Assembly (NCBI GenBank): GCA_944392945.1
Contig: CALXYJ010000008.1
Location: 1 to 56,132 of the forward strand
Length of the DNA stretch: 56,132 bases
Source of the DNA: an uncultured Clostridia bacterium
GTDB lineage: Bacteria > Bacillota > Clostridia > TANB77 > CAG-508
Direction: 5' to 3'
The notes beneath the pieces are model-generated. The model was not told the DNA's origin. It worked only from the letters and a program-made list of their open reading frames with translations, and ran no database searches. Within the stretch, counting starts at the first letter, position 1. Every line of letters starts with the position of its first letter. This document shows, in pieces, positions 17,246-25,356 of this stretch. Position numbers and translations under genes: made by a program.

Positions 17246-19228
17246 TTATTTTTGTTTTTGCTTTTCTCTTTGTTTTTGTTCCTGTATTGTTTTTAATTTA
17301 TTAACATTTGTTTCTACAAATTCAAATTCTTTCTTTGTTGGTCTAATTGCTATAATAGCTGTATCAGAACCTACTTTTAATAAACCTTCACCTCTACTAC
17401 ATGTAGTTAAAAATGCAGCCTCACCTTCACTTAATTTAAATACTTCTTTAATGTAAGGAATCTCTGACTTATCTTGTGCTAAGAATAATTTTGTGTCTGA
17501 AGATGTTAAAACAGCTTGTGCTTCTGGTTTTTCATAGAAATCTTGGAATTTCTGTGAAATTACTGCAAGAGATACATTTCTTTTTCTAGCACGTCTTGCC
17601 ATTGTATTTAAGAAATCGACTGCCTCTGGATATGGAAGTAACATCCATGCTTCATCTATAAGTACTCTTTTCTTTGCTGCTTTTTCTTTATCTTCACTAT
17701 TTTTCTTAACATATTTTTCCCATATCCATGAAAGTAAAATTTGTTGTGCAAGTGGTCTTGCAAATCTTTCTTCCAACTGTGAAATATCCAAATTTATAAA
17801 TGGTGTTCCATCTAATAATTCAAATGTTGATTGTCCATCAAAATAAGCCATTTGACCATTATATTCTCTAACATATTGCCTCATAACCTTTGATAAATAA
17901 CTATAGTGGAATCTATAATCTGGATTTTCATTTTCCATACCTTTTCTTAGTACTCTTTTATACCAAGAACCAATTGTAGGCATTTCTTTCTTTACTCTTC
18001 CTATATAATTTTTAGAAAATCTTTTAGATTGATCATTATCTTCAAATATACTATTAACATCATCTGTAATTCCTCTAGCTTCATACTCTTCTGCTACAGA
18101 TTCTGCAATAATTTGTTTTGTAAGCTCATTTACTTCTTCACTTCTTGTACTACCTCTAGCCATTGTAAGTAGAGCTTGTGTTACATCCTCTACTTTATTT
18201 TCTATATTTAAAACAGCTCTTTCTCTTCCTGTTATCTCATCTTTAATTATTTCTGGCTCAACATCAAAGAAATTTATAATAGTATTAGAATTAGGACTTA
18301 TTGTTACATTAACACCTCCAAGTGCATCTGCAACAACTCCATACTCACCTTCTGCATCTAGTGCCAAGCTTTCTATTCCCATTAGAACAGATGATCTTGA
18401 AGTAATCGTTTTTATCGTAACACCTTTACCAGCACCAGATTTACCAAATATAACCATATTATAATTTGAAAGTGTTGAACTAAAGTTATCAAATAATATT
18501 GGTAAACCTGTTTGTTTATCAAATCCAATTGGAATACCATTTTCATGTCCAACTTCTGAAGAAAAGAATGGAAATACTGTAGCCATTGAATTTCTATCAA
18601 AAGAATGTGACTTTTTTAATAAATTATCATTAAATGGTAAATTTGTTCTAAATGCTTCTTCTTGTATTGCCCATGCTGGTTTTATATCTATTAATGTTTT
18701 AGCCATTTCAGAAGCTAATAATTCTGTTTCTTTTTCTAGATCTTCTAAACTATATGCAAATAATGTACATACAATTGTAGATTCATATAATTTATTAAAT
18801 CCACTTGCTATCTGGTCTCTTAAATCTTCAGCTTCCATTCTCTTTTGAGCAAGTATTCTTTCACGGTTTATATCTCCTCTATCTATAGCAACAAGTCTTT
18901 CTGCTTCTAGTTCATTAATAGTTCTATTTAAGTCTGTTTGTGATGAACTCTCACTTACTGGTGATATAAACACAGAAGTATTTAAATCTCCAAATGTATA
19001 CATACTTCTTAAAAATTCTGGGAATGTACACATTCTAGGTATATTAGAGACTATCATGCTTCTTGCATATCTAGATTTTGTAGAAACTATTTCTACATGA
19101 TTTATATTAGAAAAATCTAATCCCGCTGGTGAAATTAAATCTTTTAAAGTTTTAGCATTTTTTTCAAGAACTCCTTTATATTGTTGTTCTTGTTTTACCT
19201 CTTTTTCTTCTTTATTATCTTTTTTCAT
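17246..19228 (-). CDS. VirB4-family type IV secretion ATPase
   Basis: The motor ATPase of the machine, 660 residues, close to full length for compact Gram-positive VirB4/TrsE proteins. The N-terminal third (about 30-210) is the VirB4-type pre-ATPase domain. The ATPase domain has Walker A GKSGAGKG (near 265), Walker B VLIDEAWMLL (near 545) and the SQKFQDF region typical of VirB4/TraC motors. A Gln/Lys-rich charged tail ends the protein. It has no membrane segment, so it must act at the inner face, probably bound to the TraC-like anchored protein encoded just upstream. An AAGGAGG site serves the ATG. No second ATPase of the VirD4 coupling type is seen in the window, which argues against simple conjugation. 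Confidence 0.95.
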   Translation of the reverse strand: MKKDNKEEKEVKQEQQYKGVLEKNAKTLKDLISPAGLDFSNINHVEIVSTKSRYARSMIVSNIPRMCTFPEFLRSMYTFGDLNTSVFISPVSESSSQTDLNRTINELEAERLVAIDRGDINRERILAQKRMEAEDLRDQIASGFNKLYESTIVCTLFAYSLEDLEKETELLASEMAKTLIDIKPAWAIQEEAFRTNLPFNDNLLKKSHSFDRNSMATVFPFFSSEVGHENGIPIGFDKQTGLPILFDNFSSTLSNYNMVIFGKSGAGKGVTIKTITSRSSVLMGIESLALDAEGEYGVVADALGGVNVTISPNSNTIINFFDVEPEIIKDEITGRERAVLNIENKVEDVTQALLTMARGSTRSEEVNELTKQIIAESVAEEYEARGITDDVNSIFEDNDQSKRFSKNYIGRVKKEMPTIGSWYKRVLRKGMENENPDYRFHYSYLSKVMRQYVREYNGQMAYFDGQSTFELLDGTPFINLDISQLEERFARPLAQQILLSWIWEKYVKKNSEDKEKAAKKRVLIDEAWMLLPYPEAVDFLNTMARRARKRNVSLAVISQKFQDFYEKPEAQAVLTSSDTKLFLAQDKSEIPYIKEVFKLSEGEAAFLTTCSRGEGLLKVGSDTAIIAIRPTKKEFEFVETNVNKLKTIQEQKQREKQKQK

Positions 19229-19262
19229 CCAAAGACTTCCTCCTTATTCATTCTATCTTTCG

Positions 19263-20447
19263 TTAATTTTCGCTCTTCTTTGGTCTTCCTCTTCCAGTAG
19301 TTTTCTTTTTTTCCTCTTGCTGTTCTTCTTTTGCTTCATCACTTGTTTTTTGTTCTATAATCTTTTTAGTTTCAGTATATAAATCTGGACTTAATTGATT
19401 TTTATATTCCTCTATTATCTCAAGTGTTCTTTCTCTTAACTCATGATTTAATTTTTCTTTATCCTTTAATATATTATCTGCTTCTATTAAACTATCTGAA
19501 GCTAAATCTACAGACATATCCTCTAACTTAGCATCTATTCTTTCTTTACGTTTTTGTAACACATCTTTTGCTGTAGAATATAATGAATCGTATTGTGCAT
19601 CTAGGGCTCTGTCTAATTGATAGATTTGTTCTTCATCTCTGTTATAAGCAATATATAATAATTCACTTAGTTCTTCTGAGTCTAATATTCTTCCAGATAC
19701 TTGTGCTCCTGCTAAACTTCTGATTAAAGTTTGAGCTCTAGTATATAATTCCGTAAATACCATATTAATAATCTCATCTTTAGAATAATTAGAAACATTT
19801 CCTAATTCATTTCTGTAATATGATACAACTACATATGTTTTTTGTTGTAAAACATTTTGGTTTAAGTTCATTCTTCCTATATAATTTGAAATGTCTTGAC
19901 CATATTCAAGTACATTTTCTTTTCTTCTTATTTCAAAATTTACTCTATCTAATTCTTGTTGATTATTAGATTGTTCCAGTTCTTTCTTTCTTTTTTGTAA
20001 TTCTTTTATTTCTTCAGCAATTACATTAACCTTTTCCTTATAACCATCTATTGTTTTTCTTAAGTTTAAACTCCTTGTTTGTACATATAATTGTATTGGA
20101 AATCTAATTGTATTTAAGAATTCTACAAACCCATTTTCTACAGATTCTTTTTCCTCTTCTGATAATAAATCATAATTTATTCCTTTACATTGAATTACCA
20201 TTATATATTGTTGTCTATTTTTTCTTATTATCATATCATCTTTAATCTCATCAAAATCTAAGATTTTATCAGTAGTTTCTCTTGGTATTCCATTAAATTC
20301 TTTAGTATTTTTAACTTGTTTACCTGTTTCAGTTTCTTGCTGTTTTAGTTTATTTTTATAAACAAAAAAATAATATGCTACAACTAAAGCAACAATAATT
20401 ACTACTAATACTACCAATACTATATTCAATCCAATTATTATGTTCAT
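19263..20447 (-). CDS. membrane-anchored TraC-like protein paired with VirB4
   Basis: A protein of 394 residues. One membrane helix (about 5-28) precedes a cytosolic domain starting LDFDEIKDDMIIRKN, followed by GINYDLLSEEEKESVENGF and IRFPIQLYVQTRSLNL. This pattern matches the TraC-like protein next to PrgI and VirB4 in the T4SS-like loci of Patescibacteria, and it is related to the N-terminal domain of VirB4. The middle is a coiled coil. The tail (about 355-394) is Lys/Glu-rich and ends in a GRGRPKK AT-hook-like motif. The ATG lies one base after the stop of the PrgI gene (TAA-T-ATG), so translation is probably coupled. It likely recruits the VirB4 motor to the membrane. The family call rests on recognised pattern, not on a search. 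Confidence 0.82.
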   Translation of the reverse strand: MNIIIGLNIVLVVLVVIIVALVVAYYFFVYKNKLKQQETETGKQVKNTKEFNGIPRETTDKILDFDEIKDDMIIRKNRQQYIMVIQCKGINYDLLSEEEKESVENGFVEFLNTIRFPIQLYVQTRSLNLRKTIDGYKEKVNVIAEEIKELQKRKKELEQSNNQQELDRVNFEIRRKENVLEYGQDISNYIGRMNLNQNVLQQKTYVVVSYYRNELGNVSNYSKDEIINMVFTELYTRAQTLIRSLAGAQVSGRILDSEELSELLYIAYNRDEEQIYQLDRALDAQYDSLYSTAKDVLQKRKERIDAKLEDMSVDLASDSLIEADNILKDKEKLNHELRERTLEIIEEYKNQLSPDLYTETKKIIEQKTSDEAKEEQQEEKKKTTGRGRPKKSEN

Positions 20448-20448
20448 A

Positions 20449-20820
20449 TTATTTTTCCTCCTTTGTATCTTCTTCTATCTCTTCATCTTTTGTGTCAGCA
20501 TATGAATAAATACGTCTTTTTGCTTTAAATTTAATATATCTATTTATAATTTCATCCAAAGATTCTCCACCGACTTTTTTAGTTACAGCGATTCCAGAAA
20601 TTGTTGGTATTTTTATTGCACCATACATCCAGCCTAAAACTCCAAATATTCCCATTATAATAACTCCAACTGCTGTATATCCTAATATCATTCCAAATAT
20701 AAAAAAGAAAATTGAACCTATTAAAGCTCCTACTCCCGTAGTTATTAGTGACTTAGCAGTAAAAATATACAAAATTCTTGACTCACCCTTATAATTTCTT
20801 GGAACATAGTATGTACCCAT
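20449..20820 (-). CDS. PrgI-family protein (VirB3-like)
   Basis: A protein of 123 residues. The N-terminal MGTYYVPRNYKGESRIL resembles the start of PrgI proteins, then two adjacent membrane helices (about 25-70) form a hairpin, followed by a conserved cytosolic part (about 85-110, SLDEIINRYIKFKAKRRIY) and an acidic tail. PrgI/VirB3 proteins are small inner-membrane partners of VirB4, and this gene directly precedes the TraC-like and VirB4 genes as expected. The ATG at 20820 was chosen over the in-frame GTG one codon earlier because AGGAGG sits six bases from the ATG. Confidence 0.88.
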   Translation of the reverse strand: MGTYYVPRNYKGESRILYIFTAKSLITTGVGALIGSIFFFIFGMILGYTAVGVIIMGIFGVLGWMYGAIKIPTISGIAVTKKVGGESLDEIINRYIKFKAKRRIYSYADTKDEEIEEDTKEEK

Positions 20821-20847
20821 CACTTACCTCCTATTTGTAGAAATATT

Positions 20848-21246
20848 TTAAATATTACTCATTAAATTATATATTATTGCCCATATTGCCTGTGCTCCAA
20901 ATACTACAATAATTGAAACAACAAGACCTACTAATTGTTTTTTTAACTTTGCCTTCGTCTCTGCACTAGAGCCTCCTACTGTTGCATATTTCAAACCAAG
21001 TATACATGTAACTACTACTAATACTCCAGAAGCAACCGCTACCAAAATTTGTGCAATCGGTAAAATATTTTCCCTAACTGTATCATTATTTATTACTGTC
21101 GTGGCTTGTCCTCTTTGTTCAAAATTTTGTAAATCTTGTTTCATTTGATCCCATGTTTTTACACTTGTTGCAAATGTAGTCGTTGGTATGCATATAGTAG
21201 CTAGCAATAACATAAATATTGTTATAATCAATATTCTTTTACTCAC
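20848..21246 (-). CDS. VirB2/pilin-like small membrane protein, first gene of the secretion operon
   Basis: A protein of 132 residues. A signal segment (about 2-26, ending at TTFATS) is followed by a short helical extracytoplasmic stretch and then two hydrophobic helices (about 63-85 and 104-128). They are joined by a small charged loop (GGSSAETKAKLKKQ), the layout of VirB2/TrbC-type pilins and of the two pilin-family genes at 21564 and 21930. The start is uncertain: GTG at 21246 has GGAGAG just before it, while GTG at 21258 has its potential site too close. It opens the operon, and the promoter lies at 21287-21315. Confidence 0.78.
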   Translation of the reverse strand: MSKRILIITIFMLLLATICIPTTTFATSVKTWDQMKQDLQNFEQRGQATTVINNDTVRENILPIAQILVAVASGVLVVVTCILGLKYATVGGSSAETKAKLKKQLVGLVVSIIVVFGAQAIWAIIYNLMSNI

Positions 21247-21286
21247 TTCTCTCCACACCCTCTTTTTAATATTATCCTTATATTAA

Positions 21287-21315
21287 ATTATACTTTATTT
21301 GACAATTATTTGCAA
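21287..21315 (-). promoter_or_regulatory. promoter of the main secretion operon
   Basis: On the minus strand, -35 TTGCAA (21310-21315), exactly 17 bp, then -10 TATAAT (21287-21292). It lies 41 bp before the first start codon. The pilin operon promoter at 22356-22384 has the same -35, the same spacer length and the same -10. Confidence 0.75.
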
Positions 21316-21389
21316 GAAATAACGCTAAATGTATTCATTTTGTAAACATTTTTTTGACAATATTTTCTCAACATTTTTGACAATATTTT
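21299..21389 (-). promoter_or_regulatory. three TTGTCAAA-type sites in the secretion promoter (possible Spo0A boxes)
   Basis: The minus strand reads TTGTCAAA three times. One copy overlaps the promoter spacer (plus-strand TTGACAATTATT at 21299). Two copies upstream share TTGACAATATTTT on the plus strand at 21354-21366 and 21377-21389, 23 bp apart. TGTCAAA fits the relaxed Spo0A-box form TGTCRAA. The segment 21390-21510 is otherwise AT-rich and shows nothing more. Confidence 0.45.
21341..21349. promoter_or_regulatory. TGTAAACAT box upstream of the secretion promoter
   Basis: TGTAAACAT lies 25 bp upstream of the -35 of the main secretion promoter. The same 9-mer lies 24 bp upstream of the -35 of the pilin promoter (22409-22417). 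Same sequence and near-identical spacing suggest a shared activator site. Confidence 0.45.
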
Positions 21390-21510
21390 GTAACATTTCC
21401 TTAATGTAACTTTTTAATATAAAAACCGAAAAAATTATTTTGTAATACATATGTAATTATCCTATATTTTTTCATCATAGAACACATTTAAATATTTTTT
21501 AGAAATAACA

Positions 21511-21545
21511 AAAAAGAGCTATATTATATATAACTCTTTTCTTTT
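21511..21545 (-). terminator. terminator of the pilin operon
   Basis: Minus-strand hairpin with arms AAAAGAG and CTCTTTT (21534-21540 and 21512-21518) around an AT-rich loop, followed by TTTTTTG. It lies 19 bp after the end of the second pilin gene and separates it from the main secretion operon. Confidence 0.7.
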
Positions 21546-21563
21546 GATTATATTTTCTTTATT

Positions 21564-21911
21564 TTACATATCCATAGCAAAACTTATTACAATTGCGACT
21601 AAATTAGCTGCCGCAAAGAATATTATTACACCAATTACATATGGCACTGCAGCTTGTTTTATAGTTGCTTTTTCGTCTGGGCTAGAAATCATATACTTAA
21701 TTCCTAATATTATTAAAGCTACTAAAGCTACAGATGTTCCAATTATCTGTACTATTTGTATTGCCATACCTGCTTTATTTCTTAAATCTGATACCCCTGT
21801 AGTTAAATAGATGTCTCTATAACTATTTGTATCTATTGAACCGGCATAGGCAAAATTTGCAATTGATAAAATTGAAATTAGTAAAATTAAAAATAATAAT
21901 ATTTTTTTCAT
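21564..21911 (-). CDS. T4SS pilin-family protein (VirB2-like)
   Basis: A protein of 115 residues. A cleavable signal segment (to about residue 23, AYAGS) precedes a short polar stretch, then two membrane helices (about 48-70 and 85-112) separated by ISSPDEKATIKQ. This matches the small two-helix pilin family found with PrgI/TraC/VirB4 loci. It is closely similar to the preceding gene product at 21930: the same loop motif, -SPDEKA- against -APNDKA-. VirB2-type subunits polymerise into the pilus or channel lining. The ATG has a weak GGTGATG site. It follows the first pilin gene by 18 bases and is closed by a terminator. Confidence 0.85.
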   Translation of the reverse strand: MKKILLFLILLISILSIANFAYAGSIDTNSYRDIYLTTGVSDLRNKAGMAIQIVQIIGTSVALVALIILGIKYMISSPDEKATIKQAAVPYVIGVIIFFAAANLVAIVISFAMDM

Positions 21912-21929
21912 ACTATCATCACCACTCTA

Positions 21930-22307
21930 CTATGGAGCTGTAATACCATTTGTAAAGCTTCTTAATATTCCTAATAAAGCTGATGCTGCAAATAATACTA
22001 TAGCACCTACAATATATACAACTGCATGTTTTTTAATTTCTGCTTTATCATTTGGTGCAGCTGATATGTATTTTATCGCTAAAACTATAAGCATTATAAC
22101 TGCTACAGATGTACCAATTACTTGTGCTACCATAAGTATCATACCACCAATATTTCCTAATGCACCATCTGCACCTGTTGAAACTGCTGAAGGTATACTA
22201 TATCCATTTGCATATACACCATTAGCTAATACAGATAAAGATAGTATAACACTCATTAATACTGCTACAAAAGTCATTATTTTAGCCATCTTCTTTGATA
22301 TCTTCAT
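21930..22307 (-). CDS. T4SS pilin-family protein (VirB2-like)
   Basis: A protein of 125 residues. A signal segment (to about residue 33) is followed by a Gly-rich short segment and two membrane helices (about 52-75 and 92-118) joined by ISAAPNDKAEIKKH. It is a paralogue of the gene at 21564 and is more distantly similar in layout to the first gene of the main operon. An AGGAGGAAG site precedes the ATG. It is the first gene of a two-gene operon with its own promoter, so the pilin subunits can be made in larger amounts than the channel parts. That is an inference from layout. Confidence 0.86.
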   Translation of the reverse strand: MKISKKMAKIMTFVAVLMSVILSLSVLANGVYANGYSIPSAVSTGADGALGNIGGMILMVAQVIGTSVAVIMLIVLAIKYISAAPNDKAEIKKHAVVYIVGAIVLFAASALLGILRSFTNGITAP

Positions 22308-22355
22308 TATTTCTTCCTCCTCTTATTTTATATAATAATACCAATACATACTTTA

Positions 22356-22384
22356 ATTATACACCATTTATTTGCTGTTTGCAA
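22356..22384 (-). promoter_or_regulatory. promoter of the pilin operon
   Basis: On the minus strand, -35 TTGCAA (22379-22384), 17 bp, then -10 TATAAT (22356-22361). The layout is the same as for the main secretion operon. The leader to the first start codon is about 48 bases. Confidence 0.75.
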
Positions 22385-22408
22385 TATTTTTTATGTTTTT
22401 ACGTAAAA

Positions 22409-22417
22409 TGTAAACAT
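22409..22417. promoter_or_regulatory. TGTAAACAT box upstream of the pilin promoter
   Basis: Second copy of the 9-mer seen at 21341-21349, here 24 bp upstream of the -35. It lies just past the stop codon of the small Spo0E-like gene. Confidence 0.45.
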
Positions 22418-22427
22418 CTTGTAATAT

Positions 22428-22583
22428 TTAGGCATTTTTAGCATTTATTAGTTTTTCGTTATAATATCTTGCAATTAGAATATCTAATTCTACACTTATC
22501 TTATAAATTATACTATAATCTAAATTTTTCTCTATACTTTTATTTAATTTATCCCTCATTTTGCAAATTTCTTCATTTAACAT
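22428..22583 (-). CDS. Spo0E-like aspartyl-phosphate phosphatase
   Basis: A small protein of 51 residues, two helices by pattern, with the family signature S-x-E-L-D at 30-34 (SVELD) followed by a hydrophobic helix ILIARYY. Spo0E-family proteins remove the phosphate from Spo0A and so hold back sporulation and related programmes. The typical length is 50-85 residues, so this one is complete. The start ATG at 22583 has a strong AAGGAGTG site. It has its own promoter (22623-22651) and is read towards the pilin operon on the same strand. It is the only direct pointer to a Spo0A circuit in the window. The family call is by motif; a related short helical protein cannot be ruled out. Confidence 0.8.
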   Translation of the reverse strand: MLNEEICKMRDKLNKSIEKNLDYSIIYKISVELDILIARYYNEKLINAKNA

Positions 22584-22622
22584 TTAAATCACTCCTTTTT
22601 GTTTTTTCTTTTGTATAATTTT

Positions 22623-22651
22623 ATGCTACCATATTTTTACAACACTTTCAA
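22623..22651 (-). promoter_or_regulatory. promoter of the Spo0E-like gene
   Basis: Minus-strand -35 TTGAAA (22646-22651), 17 bp, -10 TAGCAT (22623-22628), about 40 bp before the start codon. Confidence 0.5.
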
Positions 22652-22720
22652 TCAAATATTCCTAATTTTATGCTTTTTTTAGAAGTTTCGTATGACTATT
22701 ATTGGGCTTTTTTTGCAAAA

Positions 22721-22753
22721 TAAAAAAAGAAGATACAAAATTCTTCTTTTTCT
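22721..22753 (-). terminator. terminator of the rpsU-yqeY-M16 operon
   Basis: Minus-strand hairpin with arms AAAAAGAAG and CTTCTTTTT around ATTTTGTAT, followed by a T-rich run. It is placed 13 bp after the stop of the last M16 gene. Confidence 0.75.
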
Positions 22754-22765
22754 ATTATTTTACTA

Positions 22766-24043
22766 TTAATTATTCTTTTGGCTTACTACTGATAAAATCA
22801 TTCTTTCTTCATCAAATTTATCTCTTAATATTGTATTAACATCTTCTATCGTTATTTCTTTCCATTTTTCCACATAATCAAAAGTAATAATATTATTTAA
22901 ATAATCCCTCATGAATATTCTGGCTATCTGTGGTGCACTATTATAGGAAGTGACCAATCTACCATAAATTTTATTTTTAGTTCTAATAAAAGTTTTCTCG
23001 TCTATACCTGTTTTAATTATTTGTTTTACTTCCTCTTTAAATCTTTTAAAAACCTCTTTAGGATTTTTTGATGAAGCAAAAATTGTCATATGTGAATAAA
23101 TATCTGAATATTCATATTCTAATCCAGGTTCCGAAATTAATAAGCCCTCTTCATATAATTCCTTAAATAACTTAGAATTCTCATCAAAAATGCAATTAAG
23201 AATTATATTTAGTATTAGCTCTTTTTTTACAATATCTGTAGTCTCAACATTATCTTTAATTCCAATTACAAATGCCGGAATACTAACTTCCATTTTTTCT
23301 TCAATTTCCTTTTTACAGATTTCTGGTTTTTCTTCCGGATAAATTCTATTTATCTTATCCTGGCTTTGGTATTCCTTCATATTTTTCTTTACAAAATTTA
23401 TTATATGATCAGGCTCAAAATCACCACATACGGCTAAAATCATATTAGAAGGATGATAAAAAGTGTTATAGCAATCATATAAGATATCTTTATTAATTTT
23501 TCTTATTGACTCTACAGTCCCCGCAACATCTATTCTTACTGGGCATACATTATACATGCATTTTAGAGCATTTAAAAATACTTTAGATATTGGATCATCA
23601 TCATACATTTTTATCTCTTGCTCTATTATTCCTTTTTCTTTTTCTACATTTTGATCCGTATAATATGGATGATAAACATAGTTTAACAATTCTTTAAATG
23701 CAGGTTCAAAATTTTCTATGGTTTCAAAATAATATGCAGTATGATCATTTGTGGTATATGCATTTGCTTCCACTCCAAAAGCAGTTAAGGTATCTAAACT
23801 GTTAGTTCCATCTTCTTGTTCAAACATTTTGTGTTCTAAAAAATGTGCAACACCATCAGGTATCTTTTCTTCTTTTTTAGTTTTAGGATTTATAAAATGA
23901 TTATCTATTGATCCAAACTTTGTACCTATAATTGCCATTTTCTTATTTGTATCTTTCTTAGGAATGATAATTACTTTTAAACCACTTTCTAATTCTTCAA
24001 AATACGCCTTTTCTTTTACTGTTTTATTTTCTATAATTTTCAT
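22766..24043 (-). CDS. M16-family zinc metallopeptidase (active-type subunit, YmfH-like)
   Basis: A protein of 425 residues without signal peptide. The inverted zinc motif HxxEH is present as HFLEH (H67, E70, H71), followed by ANAYTTNDHTAYYFE, as in the active subunits of two-component M16 peptidases. Two M16 lobes are seen (about 15-190 and 195-390). It pairs with the gene at 24053, which lacks the zinc motif: the usual arrangement is one catalytic and one substrate-binding subunit (YmfH and YmfF in Bacillus). The substrate is unknown. The ATG has AGGAGGATAGG and lies nine bases after the previous stop, so the two are co-translated. Confidence 0.93.
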   Translation of the reverse strand: MKIIENKTVKEKAYFEELESGLKVIIIPKKDTNKKMAIIGTKFGSIDNHFINPKTKKEEKIPDGVAHFLEHKMFEQEDGTNSLDTLTAFGVEANAYTTNDHTAYYFETIENFEPAFKELLNYVYHPYYTDQNVEKEKGIIEQEIKMYDDDPISKVFLNALKCMYNVCPVRIDVAGTVESIRKINKDILYDCYNTFYHPSNMILAVCGDFEPDHIINFVKKNMKEYQSQDKINRIYPEEKPEICKKEIEEKMEVSIPAFVIGIKDNVETTDIVKKELILNIILNCIFDENSKLFKELYEEGLLISEPGLEYEYSDIYSHMTIFASSKNPKEVFKRFKEEVKQIIKTGIDEKTFIRTKNKIYGRLVTSYNSAPQIARIFMRDYLNNIITFDYVEKWKEITIEDVNTILRDKFDEERMILSVVSQKNN

Positions 24044-24052
24044 CCTATCCTC

Positions 24053-25312
24053 CTAATTTCTTAAAAAATAAATAGTATTAATATTTATATTATTAGCAAC
24101 ATTAATTATTTCTTCTTTTGTTACTTTATTTATGTGATCCTTATAAGCCTCTATTGTTGTCTTCTTATCTGATAATTCCTGCCCATAATAATAAGATATA
24201 TCTAAATCTTGTTCTTCAGGAATATCATTGATTGTAGCAATTAATGTCCTTTTTGCCTGATTCATTTCATTTTCTGTAAATTCACCATTTTTCATACTTT
24301 GTAATTGTTCTTTTATAATCTCTAAAGCTTTTTCATAATTATCTATTTCTATTCCAGCTCTAATAAAAATATTAGACTTTAATTTCATGTAATTTGAAGA
24401 TACTGTATATGCTAGGCTTGCTTTTTCTCTTACATTTTGAAATAGTTTAGAATTAGCACTACCACCTAATATAGTATTATATACTTGAGCTGAATATTTA
24501 CTATTATCATCATTTAGTTTTAGATCCATTCCAATTACGATCTTTCCTTGAGATATATCCATTTTTTCTTCTACTAATTTTTCTGTATTTTCGTTACTAT
24601 AAGATCCATGTTTTACATAATCTGCTTCTCTTGCATTTAGTTTTTCTATAATCTCATTTGATTTTAATGATTCTACTATATTTTGATTATTTCCTGATAT
24701 GAATATATCTATCTTACACTTAGATATTAAGTCTTTATAATATTCATACAAATTCTTGGCTGTTATTTCTTTTATTTTTTCGACATACCCATATCTATAT
24801 ATACCATATGGTTTTCCTTCATACATTTCTTCTATGCACCTATTTAAAGCATATACAGCCTTATTATCTATTTTTGAATTTATTATTTGTTCTAAATTTC
24901 CTTTTTCTTGTTCTAAATATTCCTCATTAAATTCTTCGTTTTCAATATTTGGTGCAAATACAAGTTCTAATAAAAGTTCTAAACTTTTTTCTAGCAATTC
25001 TTCTTTTACCGGTAAATATTCTTCATTTAAACTTTCCAAATAAAATTTTAACACATGGTTATCTCCAGACTTTTCTACTCCTGAATCAAATTCTGCTCCA
25101 TATAATTCTGCAAGTTTACTTGTTATTTCTTCCCTTGTCTTTAAGCTTTTACTTCCTCTTTTTAACATTAAAGCAATTAAAGTATCTTTAGTCGCATTTT
25201 CATAGGTAATTGGAAATGTTAAAAATACAGAGCAAAGATTTGTTTTAAATTTATTAGTATTAATACTATGAAGAGTAATACCATTTTTTATATCTATTTT
25301 ATTATATGACAT
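24053..25312 (-). CDS. M16-family peptidase-like protein, non-catalytic subunit (YmfF-like)
   Basis: A protein of 419 residues. The N-terminal lobe aligns with M16 peptidases (LIALMLKRGSKSLKTREEI, LAELYGAEFDSG), but the HxxEH zinc motif is replaced. The C-terminal lobe has the usual KIVIGMDLKLNDDNSKY and GGSANSKLFQNVREKASLAY segments. It therefore probably serves as the partner subunit of the catalytic protein encoded next. A GGAGAAAA site precedes the ATG. It lies 44 bases after the glycosyltransferase gene in the same operon. Confidence 0.9.
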   Translation of the reverse strand: MSYNKIDIKNGITLHSINTNKFKTNLCSVFLTFPITYENATKDTLIALMLKRGSKSLKTREEITSKLAELYGAEFDSGVEKSGDNHVLKFYLESLNEEYLPVKEELLEKSLELLLELVFAPNIENEEFNEEYLEQEKGNLEQIINSKIDNKAVYALNRCIEEMYEGKPYGIYRYGYVEKIKEITAKNLYEYYKDLISKCKIDIFISGNNQNIVESLKSNEIIEKLNAREADYVKHGSYSNENTEKLVEEKMDISQGKIVIGMDLKLNDDNSKYSAQVYNTILGGSANSKLFQNVREKASLAYTVSSNYMKLKSNIFIRAGIEIDNYEKALEIIKEQLQSMKNGEFTENEMNQAKRTLIATINDIPEEQDLDISYYYGQELSDKKTTIEAYKDHINKVTKEEIINVANNININTIYFLRN

Positions 25313-25356
25313 ACGTTTTCTCCTTTTTTATTATATTTTTTACTGTTTTTATTTTT

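Noticed and set aside
1945..22307. Integrative conjugative element
   Set aside because: No relaxase, coupling protein, integrase, excisionase or att sites around the locus; the direct repeats at 98-576 lie on one side only.
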